A stretch of DNA of 64,000 nucleotides from Corallococcus silvisoli (lineage in GTDB: Bacteria; Myxococcota; Myxococcia; Myxococcales; Myxococcaceae): contig NZ_JAAAPJ010000003.1 of assembly GCF_009909145.1 (NCBI RefSeq), forward strand, positions 248,001-312,000, in the 5' to 3' direction. The position numbers were made by a program, and so were the translations under genes. Each line of letters begins with the position of its first letter. Position 1 is the stretch's first letter. This document shows positions 55,201 through 62,571 of this stretch, one piece after another. The notes under the pieces are model-generated. The model was not told where the DNA came from. It worked only from the letters and a program-made list of their open reading frames with translations, and did no database searches.

Positions 55201-56422
55201 CCAGCTGGTCGCGTACGTGGTGGGCGCGAGCGTGGATCTGACCACGCTGCGTCCGGCGCTGGCGGAGCGGCTGCCCACGCACCTCATGCCGTCCGCCTTC
55301 GTGAGACTGGCGCGCCTGCCGTTGAACCCCGTGGGCAAGGTGGACCGCAAGGCCTTGCCGGCACCGGAGGTGAACCGCGATCCAGCCCGCGCCCTGGTGG
55401 GGCCGCGCACGCCATTGGAGCTGCGGCTCGTGCGCATCTGGGAGGAGCTGCTGGGGGTGAGCCCCATCGGCGTGCACGACGACTTCTTCGAGCTGGGCGG
55501 CCACTCGCTGCTGACGCTGCGGTTGCAGTCGGCCATCCGCGCTCGCCTGGGCCGGCCGCTGCCGGTGACGGCGCTGTTCCAGAACGCGACGGTGGAGCAC
55601 CTGGCGAACCTGCTGCGCGACGGCGGCGAGCCGTGGACGCCATTGGTGCGGCTCCAGGAAGGCCAGGGAGGACGGCCCTTCTTCTGCGTCCACGCGGTGG
55701 GAGGCGGCGTCGTTCCGTACGCGGAGCTGGCGCGGGCCCTGGGGCCTGCACAGACGTTCTACGGCCTCCAGGCGCGCGGCCTGGACGGCGCGGAGCGCCC
55801 CTGCGAATCCATCCCGGAGATGGCGGCGCTGTACGTGCAGGCGGTGCGAGAGGTGCAGCCGCACGGCCCCTACCTGCTGGGCGGCTGGTCCATGGGAGGC
55901 AGCGTGGCGTGGGAGATGGCGCACCAGCTGCGGCGAGCGGGAGAGACCGTCTCACTGCTCGCGCTGCTCGACACGTCCGCGAGCCTGCACGCGGGCAACC
56001 CGGATGACGTGAGCGCGAAGACGCGGCTGAGCGCGCTGTTCCTGGAGGATCTGCTGCGCGTGTCGGGACAGCCGCTGCCTCCCCACGAGGGCCGGTCGCC
56101 CACCGAGTGGATGGAGGCGCTGGAGCAGGCGAGCCAGCCGCTGTTCGCGGCGGAGCAGCCGCTGCGTGAGATGCGCCACGCGTTCGAGGTCCACCTGCAC
56201 GCGGCCTGGGTCTACGAGCCGCCCCAGGCCAGCGGGCCGTTCACCCTGTTCGAGGCGGAGGACTCCCGTTGGGATCACGGCTGGGAGGCCTTCGCCCCGG
56301 GACGCCTGGACCTGGAGAAGGTGCCCGGAGACCATTACTCCTTCCTCAAGTCGCCCCACGTCGGCGTGCTCGCCGCGAAGCTTCGTGAAGCCCTCGCGGG
56401 AGCGCAGCGGGAGGGCCGCTAG
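49271..56422 (+). CDS. Two-module non-ribosomal peptide synthetase, C-A-PCP-C-A-PCP-TE
   Basis: 2383 residues. Domains: C1 (~22-460; HHIVCDAVS, Ala for the usual Gly after Asp), A1 (~480-980; YVIFTSGSTGIPKGV at ~627), PCP1 (FFERGGHSLL, ~1026), C2 (~1080-1515; HHIVSDGWS), A2 (~1530-2030; YVMYTSGSTGQPKGV at ~1687), PCP2 (FFELGGHSLL, ~2075), and TE (~2130-2383; GGWSMGGSV, catalytic Ser ~2205). An N-terminal C domain with no upstream module is usual for lipo-initiation (C-starter) or for an acyl or peptidyl donor in trans. Specificity-pocket positions by GrsA alignment: A1 about D-V-Q-?-N-A-H-A-A, A2 about D-A-L-?-M-G-V-T-F; aliphatic or Pro-like residues are possible but weakly supported. An acylated dipeptide is the simplest product. 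MFS exporter gene is 12 nt upstream; no MbtH gene adjacent. Confidence 0.95.
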   Translation: MTTSSPVAPGKKRAPLPLVPRTEALPLSFMQQRLWFLAQLEGLSATYNVYFFVRLKGALDVAALEHALQGVVARHESLRTTFASVEGQPVQRIRDALSLTLHHEDLSAQGLDDAGRERALREHAEHAARTPFDLARGPLVRTTLVRLSPEEHALLLVTHHIVCDAVSLGWMANELSGLYTAFTRNEPPRLPELPAQYADFAHWQRQALTGEFLETERAWWKDRLAGAPPALELPTDRPRPPRQTFRGAVYRLPLPSALATGIRELSRKAAVTPYMTLLAAFQVLLSRYSGQEDLVVGTPVAGRGRREVERLIGFFANTLALRLDASGDPTFLALLGRVREVCLGAYAHPDMPFEQLVDLLVPQRDPSRLPLVQLMFVHVNAPWAALKWPGLTVTEVDFEPGVARFDITLFLYDDPSGMEARWEYNADLFDEGTVARMAAHYARLLEGAVAKPESPVSALPLLTERERARAVMDWNDTGADVPVHPGVHALFEARARSSPEAVAVRFGDAHLTYAELERRANRVAHALRQRGVTPDTAVGLCVDRSLELAVGMLGILKSGAAYCPLDPAYPPERLALMLETSHARVLVTQRRLAAGLPEGGAERLFLEDDPGTPDTAPPPVGGPDTLAYVIFTSGSTGIPKGVAMPHRPLLNLIQWQVRRSTAPRGRTLQFSALSFDVCFQEMLPTFAAGGELVLVSEDTRRDGRALLTLMRDRGVERIFLPFVALQHLAEVADAEGLLPTSLKEINTAGEQLRITPALRRLLLALDGCVLDNHYGPTETHAATAHVLKGPPETWPDLPPIGRTITNARTYLLDARWEPVPVGVAGELYIGGAGLARGYLHRPDLTAERFLPDPLSPHPGARMYRTGDFARYLPTGELEFLGRRDAQVKIRGYRIELPEVEAAVARLPGVKDVAVVAREDETRGKHLVAYVVPQPGAEVEPAALKAALRERLPDAMVPSAFVLLDAFPLTPSGKLDRRALPAPGDDDTGAGGFVAPRSPLEQEVADAFAALLGVARVGAHDHFFERGGHSLLAIRVTARLLQRLQVELPVRALFEHPTVESLAGHLATLVRGAERQEPPVLRAGPRDGAAPLSFAQTRLWFLTRLEPGGFTYNLPWFTRWKGPLDADALEHSLQMLVRRHEALRATFVEHQGQPEQRIAPALDLPLQREQVASEEALTRRAEAEVRAPFDLEQGPLLRATLVRVGPEEHALLVTLHHIVSDGWSLGVMERELMAHYAAATGGPPVTWEPLPLQPADFARWQRDERAAGEVETRLEWWRARLQGAPPFIALPTDLPRPPVRTFQGAHLPAQASLALSRAIEALGQRRGVTPFMVLLAGFHALMARYSGQEDLVIGAPLAGRHRQELEGLVGFFVNTLPLRIHAPRDVSFHGLLDLARETSLGAFAHQDVPFEKLVGALQPARDLGRSPLFQVVMALQNAGGPPASIPGLRVEPLDVETGMAKFDLTVFATQRPDGLRFSWEYDTALFERATVARMAEHFTRLLEAAIAEPERPLRGLPLLSIDERREQLLVWNDTRVQYPRESSLPDLFEAQALRAPGAIAVEFEERHLTYAQLEARANQLARHLRALGVRGGTLVGLCTHRSLEMVVATLAILKAGGAYVPLDPTYPAERLAFMARDTRIQVLLAQPGLEAKLPDLGARVVPLEPSWSLFAHESPEPLRLPVPADALAYVMYTSGSTGQPKGVCIAHRGMVRLVKGAAFTRFGPEEVWLQLAPISFDAATLELWGALLHGAKLVVMGARPPSLEELARALETRGITTLFLTTALFEQLVVAHPQALMRVRQLMTGGEIMSLPAARRMLEAGYRFSNVYGPTENTTFSTAYPLKGLEDVSRPVPIGRPIANTLAYVLDAEQALVPVGVEGELYLGGDGLAWGYLNDAALTASRFIPDAYGPLPGARLYRTGDRARWRSDGQLDFLGRADTQVKLRGFRVELGEVEAALNQLPGVDDAVAEVREDTPGNRQLVAYVVGASVDLTTLRPALAERLPTHLMPSAFVRLARLPLNPVGKVDRKALPAPEVNRDPARALVGPRTPLELRLVRIWEELLGVSPIGVHDDFFELGGHSLLTLRLQSAIRARLGRPLPVTALFQNATVEHLANLLRDGGEPWTPLVRLQEGQGGRPFFCVHAVGGGVVPYAELARALGPAQTFYGLQARGLDGAERPCESIPEMAALYVQAVREVQPHGPYLLGGWSMGGSVAWEMAHQLRRAGETVSLLALLDTSASLHAGNPDDVSAKTRLSALFLEDLLRVSGQPLPPHEGRSPTEWMEALEQASQPLFAAEQPLREMRHAFEVHLHAAWVYEPPQASGPFTLFEAEDSRWDHGWEAFAPGRLDLEKVPGDHYSFLKSPHVGVLAAKLREALAGAQREGR

Positions 56423-56434
56423 GAAACAGCGGGC

Positions 56435-56458
56435 CCGGGTCTCGCGACGGAGACCCGG
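56435..56458 (+). terminator. Hairpin after the NRPS gene
   Basis: CCGGGTCTC, a 6-nt loop and GAGACCCGG give a perfect 9-bp stem 12 nt past the stop. It faces the end of the convergent ybdD-like gene and could serve both sides. Confidence 0.65.
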
Positions 56459-56549
56459 CTGCCGCGCGACCGGCTCCATGGCGCCGGGCAGCGAACTGTT
56501 CCCGGGCGGTCGAGCGGCGCTCCCACGCGAAGCGCCCAGGCGCATCGCT

Positions 56550-56753
56550 TCAGCAGCACCGGCCGCCCCCTGCCCGGTACCGCGCCTGGAGCCGGTTGTT
56601 GAAGAACTCGGCGTAGGTCATCACCGAGCGGTCTGGGTGATGACGGCGCATGTGAGCGACGTAGGTGTCGTAGTCGGGCACGCCAATCATCTGGCGCGCG
56701 ATGCGCACGGCCTGGCGCCAGCCGTGTCGCAGCCTCTGGACCGGGCCGCGCAT
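56550..56753 (-). CDS. YbdD/YjiX-family small protein (DUF466)
   Basis: 67 residues from ATG 56753 (GTG 56756 directly upstream is also open). The family pattern is clear: MIGVPDYDTYVAHMRRHHPD, then MTYAEFFNNRLQARY and the terminal RAGGGRCC. Members are encoded next to CstA-type transporters in E. coli (ybdD with cstA, yjiX with btsT) and appear to assist them, with the role still unclear. The ATG shares one base with the TGA of cstA, so translation is coupled, the standard arrangement. Confidence 0.9.
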   Translation of the reverse strand: MRGPVQRLRHGWRQAVRIARQMIGVPDYDTYVAHMRRHHPDRSVMTYAEFFNNRLQARYRAGGGRCC

Positions 56754-58816
56754 CACGCTGCCTCCCGGGCGGTGGCCACGTAGGGCGTCTCCTGCGCGGT
56801 GGGCACCGCCGAGCGCCGGGCCGCGAGCATGGCGCGCACTCCGAAGAGCACCGTCGCCACGACGACGGCCATGAAGAACACGGTGAGGGCCGCATCGACG
56901 TAATCGTTGGTGATGATGCGCTCCATCTCCTCCGCCGACTTCGCGGGGGCGATGAGGCGTCCTTCCGCCACCGCCTGGGAGAAGGCCCGTGCGTGGGCGA
57001 CGAAGCTCACGCGCACGTCAGCGCCGAACACCTTCTGGAAGCCGGCGGTGAGCGTGCACAGCACCAGCCACGCGGCGGGAATGGCGGGTACCCAGACGTA
57101 GCGCTCGCGCTTCATCTTCACCAGCACCACGCACCCCAGCGTGAGCGCCACCGCGGCGAGCATCTGGTTGGCGATGCCGAACAGCGGCCACAGCGTGTTG
57201 ATGCCGCCCAGCGGGTCCACCACGCCCTGATAGAGGAAATAGCCCCAGGCGGACACGCACAGCGCGGTGGCCAGCAGGTTCGCGCCCCAGGACTCCGTGC
57301 GCTTCAGGGGCGCGTACACCAGGCCCGCCAGCTCTTGGATCATGAAGCGCCCCACCCGCGTGCCCGCGTCCACGGTGGTGAGGATGAAGAGCGCCTCGAA
57401 GAGGATGGCGTAGTGGTACCAGAAGGCCATCATCCCCTGCCCGGACACCAGCCCGTGGAGGATCTGCGCCATGCCCACCGCCAGCGTGGGCGCGCCGCCT
57501 GCGCGCGACAGGATGGTCGTCTCTCCGATGTCGCGCGCCGTCTGATCCAGCACCTCCGGGGTGATGACGAAGCCCCACTGGCTGAGCGTCGTCGCCGCCT
57601 GCGTCGCGCTGGTGCCGATCAGCGCCGCGGGCGAGTTCATCGCGAAGTAGACGCCCGGATCCAGGACCGACGCGGCGATGAGGGCCATGATGGCGACGAA
57701 GGCCTCCATCAGCATGCCGCCGTAGCCCACCATGCGCGCGTCCGCCTCCGTGGCGAGCATCTTGGGCGTGGTGCCCGACGCGATGAGCGAGTGCCAGCCG
57801 GACACCGCGCCACACGCGATGGTGATGAACAGGAACGGGAACAGGCTGCCGGAGAACACCGGCCCGGTGCCATCCACGAACTTCGTCACCGCCGGCATGC
57901 GCAGGTCCGGCGCCGCCAGCGCGATGCCCACCGCCAGCAGCAGCACGGTGCCGATCTTGAGGAAGGTGGACAGGTAGTCGCGAGGCGCGAGCAGCAGCCA
58001 CACCGGCAGCACCGCCGCGCAGAACCCGTAGCCGATGAGCCACCACGCCAGCGTGCGGCTGTCGAAGGTGAACCACGGCCCCCAGACCGCGGATTGGGAG
58101 ACCTGACCGCCCAGCCAGATGCTGAGCATCAGGAGCACGAAGCCGACGATGGACACCTCCAACACGCGGCCCGGGCGCACGTAGCGCAGGGAGAGGCCCA
58201 TCAGCACGGCGATGGGGATGGTCATCGCCACGGTGAAGGTGCCCCAAGGGCTGTGCGCCAGCGCCTTGACCACCACCAACGCCAGCACCGCGAGGATGAT
58301 CATCATGATCATCAGCACGCCCACCATCGCCGTCACGCCGGCCGCCGGGCCCAGCTCCATGCGCACCATGTCGCCCAGCGACTTGCCGTCGCGGCGAACG
58401 GACAGGAACAGCGTCACGAAGTCCTGCACCGCGCCCGCCACCACCACGCCCACCAGGATCCACAGCGTGCCGGGCAGGTAGCCCATCTGCGCCGCCAGCA
58501 CCGGCCCCACCAGCGGCCCGGCGCCCGCGATGGCCGCGAAGTGGTGGCCGAACACCACCCACCGGTCCGTGGGCACGTAGTCCAGGCCGTCGTCGCGGCG
58601 CTCGGCGGGGGTGGCGCGGGTGGGATCCACGCGCAGCGCTTTTTCAGCGATGAAACGGCCGTAGAAGCGATATCCCAACATGAACACCGCGACCGAGGCG
58701 ACCACCAGCCAGATGGCGTTGATGGATTCGCCCCGGTGCAGCGCCACCACCCCCAGACTGAAGGCCCCCACCAGGGCCAGCCCCACCCATCCCAACTTCC
58801 GAGCGACTCCACCCAT
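56753..58816 (-). CDS. cstA: Carbon-starvation protein CstA, peptide/pyruvate-type transporter
   Basis: 687 residues from ATG 58816 (GGGAGA upstream; GTG 58849 is an upstream alternative). About 16-18 membrane segments. Family-typical N-terminal LDYVPTDRWVVFGHHFAAIAG (key F-G-H-H-F), GPLVGPVLAAQMGYLPG and the DFVTLFLSVRRDGKSLGDM loop are present. CstA and its paralogue BtsT import peptides or pyruvate under carbon limitation. Cotranscribed with the ybdD-like gene; divergent from the S41 protease lipoprotein gene (82-nt gap). Confidence 0.93.
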   Translation of the reverse strand: MGGVARKLGWVGLALVGAFSLGVVALHRGESINAIWLVVASVAVFMLGYRFYGRFIAEKALRVDPTRATPAERRDDGLDYVPTDRWVVFGHHFAAIAGAGPLVGPVLAAQMGYLPGTLWILVGVVVAGAVQDFVTLFLSVRRDGKSLGDMVRMELGPAAGVTAMVGVLMIMMIILAVLALVVVKALAHSPWGTFTVAMTIPIAVLMGLSLRYVRPGRVLEVSIVGFVLLMLSIWLGGQVSQSAVWGPWFTFDSRTLAWWLIGYGFCAAVLPVWLLLAPRDYLSTFLKIGTVLLLAVGIALAAPDLRMPAVTKFVDGTGPVFSGSLFPFLFITIACGAVSGWHSLIASGTTPKMLATEADARMVGYGGMLMEAFVAIMALIAASVLDPGVYFAMNSPAALIGTSATQAATTLSQWGFVITPEVLDQTARDIGETTILSRAGGAPTLAVGMAQILHGLVSGQGMMAFWYHYAILFEALFILTTVDAGTRVGRFMIQELAGLVYAPLKRTESWGANLLATALCVSAWGYFLYQGVVDPLGGINTLWPLFGIANQMLAAVALTLGCVVLVKMKRERYVWVPAIPAAWLVLCTLTAGFQKVFGADVRVSFVAHARAFSQAVAEGRLIAPAKSAEEMERIITNDYVDAALTVFFMAVVVATVLFGVRAMLAARRSAVPTAQETPYVATAREAA

Positions 58817-58898
58817 GATGTCTCCCGTCGGCGGGCACGCCACCGCCATTCGGCGCGAGGTTTATAGCGCAGGGCGTGGACCACGCCGAGGAGGCCGG

Positions 58899-60299
58899 GT
58901 GCTCCTGCTGCTCGCGGGGCTGCTGGCCTCCTGTGCCGCACCCCGCGCCGTCCTGGAGGACGCCATCTTGGAGGGACATGGCGTGTGGCGCTCGCGCGGC
59001 CATGGGTGGCTGCTCACGGTGACGCCGGAGGGCATGCGCCTGCACCACCAGACGGCCGCCGGGTGTTATCCGGATCCCGCGTCCCCGGCGCGGCTGAAGG
59101 AGCGGTTCGGGGTGCAGGAGCCGGGCCCCTCGGAGGACAGCCGGGACTTCCTCGCCGCGCCGGGAGAGACGCGCTACCGCTTCGACCGGGTGGCCGCCCT
59201 GCCCCCGGACTGCGACTCGCCGCGAGTGTGGAGCGCCCTGGAGCTCTTCGATGTGTTCCGGGCGACCTTCGCGGAGCACTACGCCTACTTCCCCGAGCGC
59301 GGGCCGGACTGGCTCGCGCGGCTGGACGCCCAGCGCCCCCATGTCACGCCGGGCATGGAGGGGCCCGCGCTGTTCACCCTCTTCGCGGACGCGCTGCGCT
59401 CCCTGAACGACGCGCACGTGGAGCTGCTGGCGGACGCGGCGTCCTCGGAGACGCTGAAGTACGAGCCGCGCGCCACGGGGACCTTCGCCATCCTGGAGCA
59501 GGCGGCCATCGTGACGGGCCGTCCCGCGCGGGAGGTGCATCGGGATTGGATGCGCGCCTATCGCGACGGCATCCTCCAGTCGGTGCTGCGCGGGCAGGGG
59601 AACTTCGTCGCGAACCAGCGCGTCTTCTGGGGCTTCGCCGCGCCCCGCGTCGGCTACCTCAACGTCCTGACGCTGGGGGGCTTCGCCGCCGCGGCGGAGG
59701 GGAACGCCCCCACGCCCGCGCAGGAGCTGGCCGCGCTGGAGCCGGTCCTGGATGAAGCGCTGACGGCCTTCGCGGAGGCGGACTCGGTCATCCTGGACGT
59801 GAGCAACAACCGGGGTGGCCACGATGTCATCGCGCGAGCCATCGCGGAGCGCTTCACGGACCGGCCCCGGACCGCGTACTCCAAATGGGCGCGGGGGGCG
59901 AAGGACGTCCCGCTCCAGCGGTTCATCCTCCAGCCCTCGTCGCGTCCGTCCTTCCACGGTCCGGTCCACGTGGTGACGAGCGACGTCACCGTCAGCGCCG
60001 GAGAGGTCCTCACGCTGGCCATGCATGCGCTCCCGCAGGTCGTCCAGGTGGGGACCCCGACGCGCGGCGCCTTCTCCGACGTGCTGGTCAAGCCGCTGCC
60101 CAACGGGTGGACGGTCCACCTGTCGAACGAGCACTACACCGACACCGGCGGCCGGAACTTCGAAGCGAAGGGCCTCCCGCCCCAGCACCCGCTGGACGTC
60201 TTCCACGCCGGCAAGGACCTGTGGAAGGCCCACGCGAACGCGATCCGCGCGCTGGCGGACTCCCTGGCGCACCGCGCCCCCGCGTCCCCCCTGCCGTAA
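58899..60299 (+). CDS. S41-family (C-terminal-processing-like) serine protease lipoprotein
   Basis: 466 residues from GTG 58899, with GGAGG at 5-nt spacing. A lipoprotein signal MLLLLAGLLASC gives a lipid-anchored periplasmic or outer-membrane protein. The S41 core has ILDVSNNRGGHDV and VTSDVTVSAGEVLTLAMHAL, in which Ser ~366 (S-A-G-E) is the likely nucleophile, followed by PTRGAFSDVLVKPLPNG. No PDZ domain is evident, so this is the tricorn-core/CtpA-minimal type without an obvious substrate tether. The start codon was chosen over the longer open frame because the latter overlaps cstA. Confidence 0.85.
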   Translation: MLLLLAGLLASCAAPRAVLEDAILEGHGVWRSRGHGWLLTVTPEGMRLHHQTAAGCYPDPASPARLKERFGVQEPGPSEDSRDFLAAPGETRYRFDRVAALPPDCDSPRVWSALELFDVFRATFAEHYAYFPERGPDWLARLDAQRPHVTPGMEGPALFTLFADALRSLNDAHVELLADAASSETLKYEPRATGTFAILEQAAIVTGRPAREVHRDWMRAYRDGILQSVLRGQGNFVANQRVFWGFAAPRVGYLNVLTLGGFAAAAEGNAPTPAQELAALEPVLDEALTAFAEADSVILDVSNNRGGHDVIARAIAERFTDRPRTAYSKWARGAKDVPLQRFILQPSSRPSFHGPVHVVTSDVTVSAGEVLTLAMHALPQVVQVGTPTRGAFSDVLVKPLPNGWTVHLSNEHYTDTGGRNFEAKGLPPQHPLDVFHAGKDLWKAHANAIRALADSLAHRAPASPLP

Positions 60300-60314
60300 G
60301 GACACAGGCCGCGA

Positions 60315-60745
60315 TCACGGCGGAGAGAAGGACGTCGCGAGCACGTTGTCCAGGGTGAGCGGCAGCTCGCGGATGCGCCGGCCGGTGGCGTGGTGGATGG
60401 CGTTGGCGGGGGCGGCGGCCGTCCCCGTGATGCCGATTTCACCGAGGCCCTTGGCGCCCACGGCGTTCACGTGGGGGTCACGCTCCGGGACGAAGATGGC
60501 GTCGATGTCCGGCACGTCCGGGCTCACCGGCACGTGGTCGTCCGCCGGTTCCTGGGTGATGAAGCGCGCCGAGCGCGAATCCAGCTGCGTCTCCTCCATC
60601 AACCCCATGCCGATGCCCATCACGATGCCGCCCAGCAGTTGGCTGCGCGCCGTCTTCGCGTTGAGCACCGTGCCCACGCCGAACGCCCCCACCTCGCGGC
60701 ACACCCGCACCTCGCCGACGGCGGGCGCCCGGCTCAGGAGCGGCC
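60315..60745 (-). pseudogene. 5'-truncated xanthine-dehydrogenase-type molybdopterin subunit (C-terminal remnant)
   Basis: Only the last ~140 residues of the large subunit survive: VGEVRVCREVGAFGVGTVLN, TARSQLLGGIVMGIGMGLM, NAVGAKGLGEIGITGTAAAP and a terminal ATGRRIRELPLTLDNVL. These are the C-terminal part of xanthine/isoquinoline-dehydrogenase-type molybdenum enzymes (normally ~700-1000 residues), including the G-L-G-E stretch with the catalytic Glu. Upstream, the frame runs into the end of the monooxygenase gene (stop 60734) and shows no further homology. There is no start codon or SD at the homology boundary. Probably a deletion or recombination scar; not functional. Confidence 0.75.
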
Positions 60746-62230
60746 CGTCGACCGGGAGGCAGGACGGGGGAGCGTGATGTACTCGGAGGGATCGAAGTGC
60801 TCCACCCGGCGGCGATACGCGGAGGTGGTGCCCGGCCAGAGCGCGGCGTTCCGGCCCGTGGCGTCCAGGTACCAGCTCCGGCAGCCGCCCTGGTTCCACA
60901 CCGTGCGGGACAGGCGCGCGTCCATCTCCCGCACGAAGGCGTCCTGGGCTCCAGGCTGGGGCTCCACGGCGGCGGCGCCCCGCGCGTCCAGGTAGCGCAG
61001 CGCGCCCAGCACATGGTCCAGCTGGGCCTCCATCATCAGCAGCACGGAGGTGTGGCCCAGGCCGGTGTTGGGCCCCTGGAGGAGGAACAGGTTGGGAAAG
61101 CCGCTCACGGTGGTGCCCAGGTGGGCCTTGGGGCTGCCCGCCCACACCTGCGCGAGCGTGCGGCCGTCCCGGCCCTGGACATGGTGCCCCAGCGGCATGT
61201 CCGTCACCTGGAAGCCGGTGCCGAAGATGAGCGTGTCCACCGGGTGCGTGGTGCCGTCCTCCGTGACCACCGCGTCCTCGGTCACCTCGCGGATGCGGGG
61301 CGTGACGACCTCCACGTTCGTCCGGGTGAGGGCTGGGAGGTACGCATCGGAGATGAGGATGCGCTTGCAGCCCATCGTGTAGCTCGGCGTGAGCCGGGCA
61401 CGCAGCGCCGGGTCGTGCACCACGCGCGACAGGTGCCGCAGCGCCCACCGCTGCGCGAGGCGCAGGATCCACGGGTACTGGAACCCCAGCGACATGCCTT
61501 CGCGCAGGATGCGCAGGCCCTCGCGCGCCAGCCAGCGGGCGCCCGGGACGCGCTGGTATAGCGCCTTGCGCAGGGCGCTGATGGGCTGGTCGCCCCGGGG
61601 CAGCACCCACGCGGGTGTCCGCTGGAAGAGGACGAGCCGGCCGACCGCCGGTTGGATCTCCGGGACGAACTGCACCGCGGACGCGCCCGTGCCCACCACG
61701 CCCACCGCGCGCCCGGCCAGCGCGTGGCCCGTGTCCCAGCGCGCCGAGTGCATCACCTTGCCGCGGAAGCGATCCAAGCCGGGCAGGGGCGGGATGACGG
61801 GCTCGCTCAACGCCCCCACCGCGGCCACGAAGACGTCCGCGGTGAGCGGTCCCTGGGTTGTGTCCAGCACCCAGTGATTCCGGACGGAGTCCCACCGCGC
61901 GGAGCGGACGGCATGCCCGAAGCGCAGGAACGGCGCCAGGTGGAAGCGCCGCACGCAGTCGCGCAGGTACGCATGGATCTCCGCCCCCGGCGAGTACGCA
62001 CGCGACCAGCCGGGGTTGGGCGCGAAGGTGAACGAGTACAGCAGCGACTGCACATCACACGCACAACCGGGATAGACGTTGTCGCGCCAGACGCCGCCCA
62101 CGTCGTCCGCGCGCTCCAGGACCACGAAGTCGTCGATGCCGTCCTGCTTCAGCCGGATGGCCATGCCCAGGCCAGCGAAGCCCGCGCCCGCGATGGCGAT
62201 GCGCACGTGAGGCGGAAGACGGGATGGCAC
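60734..62230 (-). CDS. Flavin monooxygenase, Baeyer-Villiger-type (BVMO)
   Basis: 498 residues from GTG 62230, with GGAGGT 8-9 nt upstream. Two Rossmann motifs: IAIAGAGFAGLGMAIRL for FAD and VGVVGTGASAVQFVPEI for NADPH. Between them is FRGKVMHSARWD, a match to the BVMO fingerprint F-x-G-x-x-x-H-x-x-x-W-[PD]. VVLERADDVGGVWRDNVYPG, with the acidic FAD-ribose residue, also fits. Such enzymes turn ketones into esters or lactones with O2 and NADPH. The last ~10 residues (RPASRSTGRS) look unconserved and run into the truncated molybdopterin-subunit remnant, so the native 3' end may have been altered by the same event. Confidence 0.92.
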   Translation of the reverse strand: MPSRLPPHVRIAIAGAGFAGLGMAIRLKQDGIDDFVVLERADDVGGVWRDNVYPGCACDVQSLLYSFTFAPNPGWSRAYSPGAEIHAYLRDCVRRFHLAPFLRFGHAVRSARWDSVRNHWVLDTTQGPLTADVFVAAVGALSEPVIPPLPGLDRFRGKVMHSARWDTGHALAGRAVGVVGTGASAVQFVPEIQPAVGRLVLFQRTPAWVLPRGDQPISALRKALYQRVPGARWLAREGLRILREGMSLGFQYPWILRLAQRWALRHLSRVVHDPALRARLTPSYTMGCKRILISDAYLPALTRTNVEVVTPRIREVTEDAVVTEDGTTHPVDTLIFGTGFQVTDMPLGHHVQGRDGRTLAQVWAGSPKAHLGTTVSGFPNLFLLQGPNTGLGHTSVLLMMEAQLDHVLGALRYLDARGAAAVEPQPGAQDAFVREMDARLSRTVWNQGGCRSWYLDATGRNAALWPGTTSAYRRRVEHFDPSEYITLPRPASRSTGRS

Positions 62231-62571
62231 CGGGTGGACCTCCGGGAGAGAAGGAGGTGCGCACTAGAGCACCGAACCCCCGCCTCCGTCCGGCATGAGG
62301 GAACGAGGGCCGGAAGCCTCTTCGCCATGCGCACGGGGCCTCGTCCCCTCGTTCGCGCCGGCGGTCCCCACGCGAAGCCCCCGTGACACCTGGAAGGCGC
62401 CCGTGACGCGGCCCACGCGTACGACCTGTGGCTCGTCACGCGCGAAGACGAGGCCTTCCTCTTCACCCTGGACGCACGAGCGGGCGCTGGCGGCCTGGGC
62501 TGGCGCTCCGCGGGAGCGCACCGGCAGGGACTCCGGGACCGGATGAACACCGGTCCCAGCGGCCCCTGGAC
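62231..62571. other. 341-nt gap without a convincing gene
   Basis: On the plus strand the frame after the stop at 62384 reads …AHAYDLWLVTREDEAFLF TLDARAGAGG…, which looks protein-like but has no start codon after the stop. It may be a remnant or a coincidence of composition. The minus strand has a 103-codon frame (62264-62575) without family features. Nothing else recognised; it presumably also holds the monooxygenase promoter. Confidence 0.4.
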
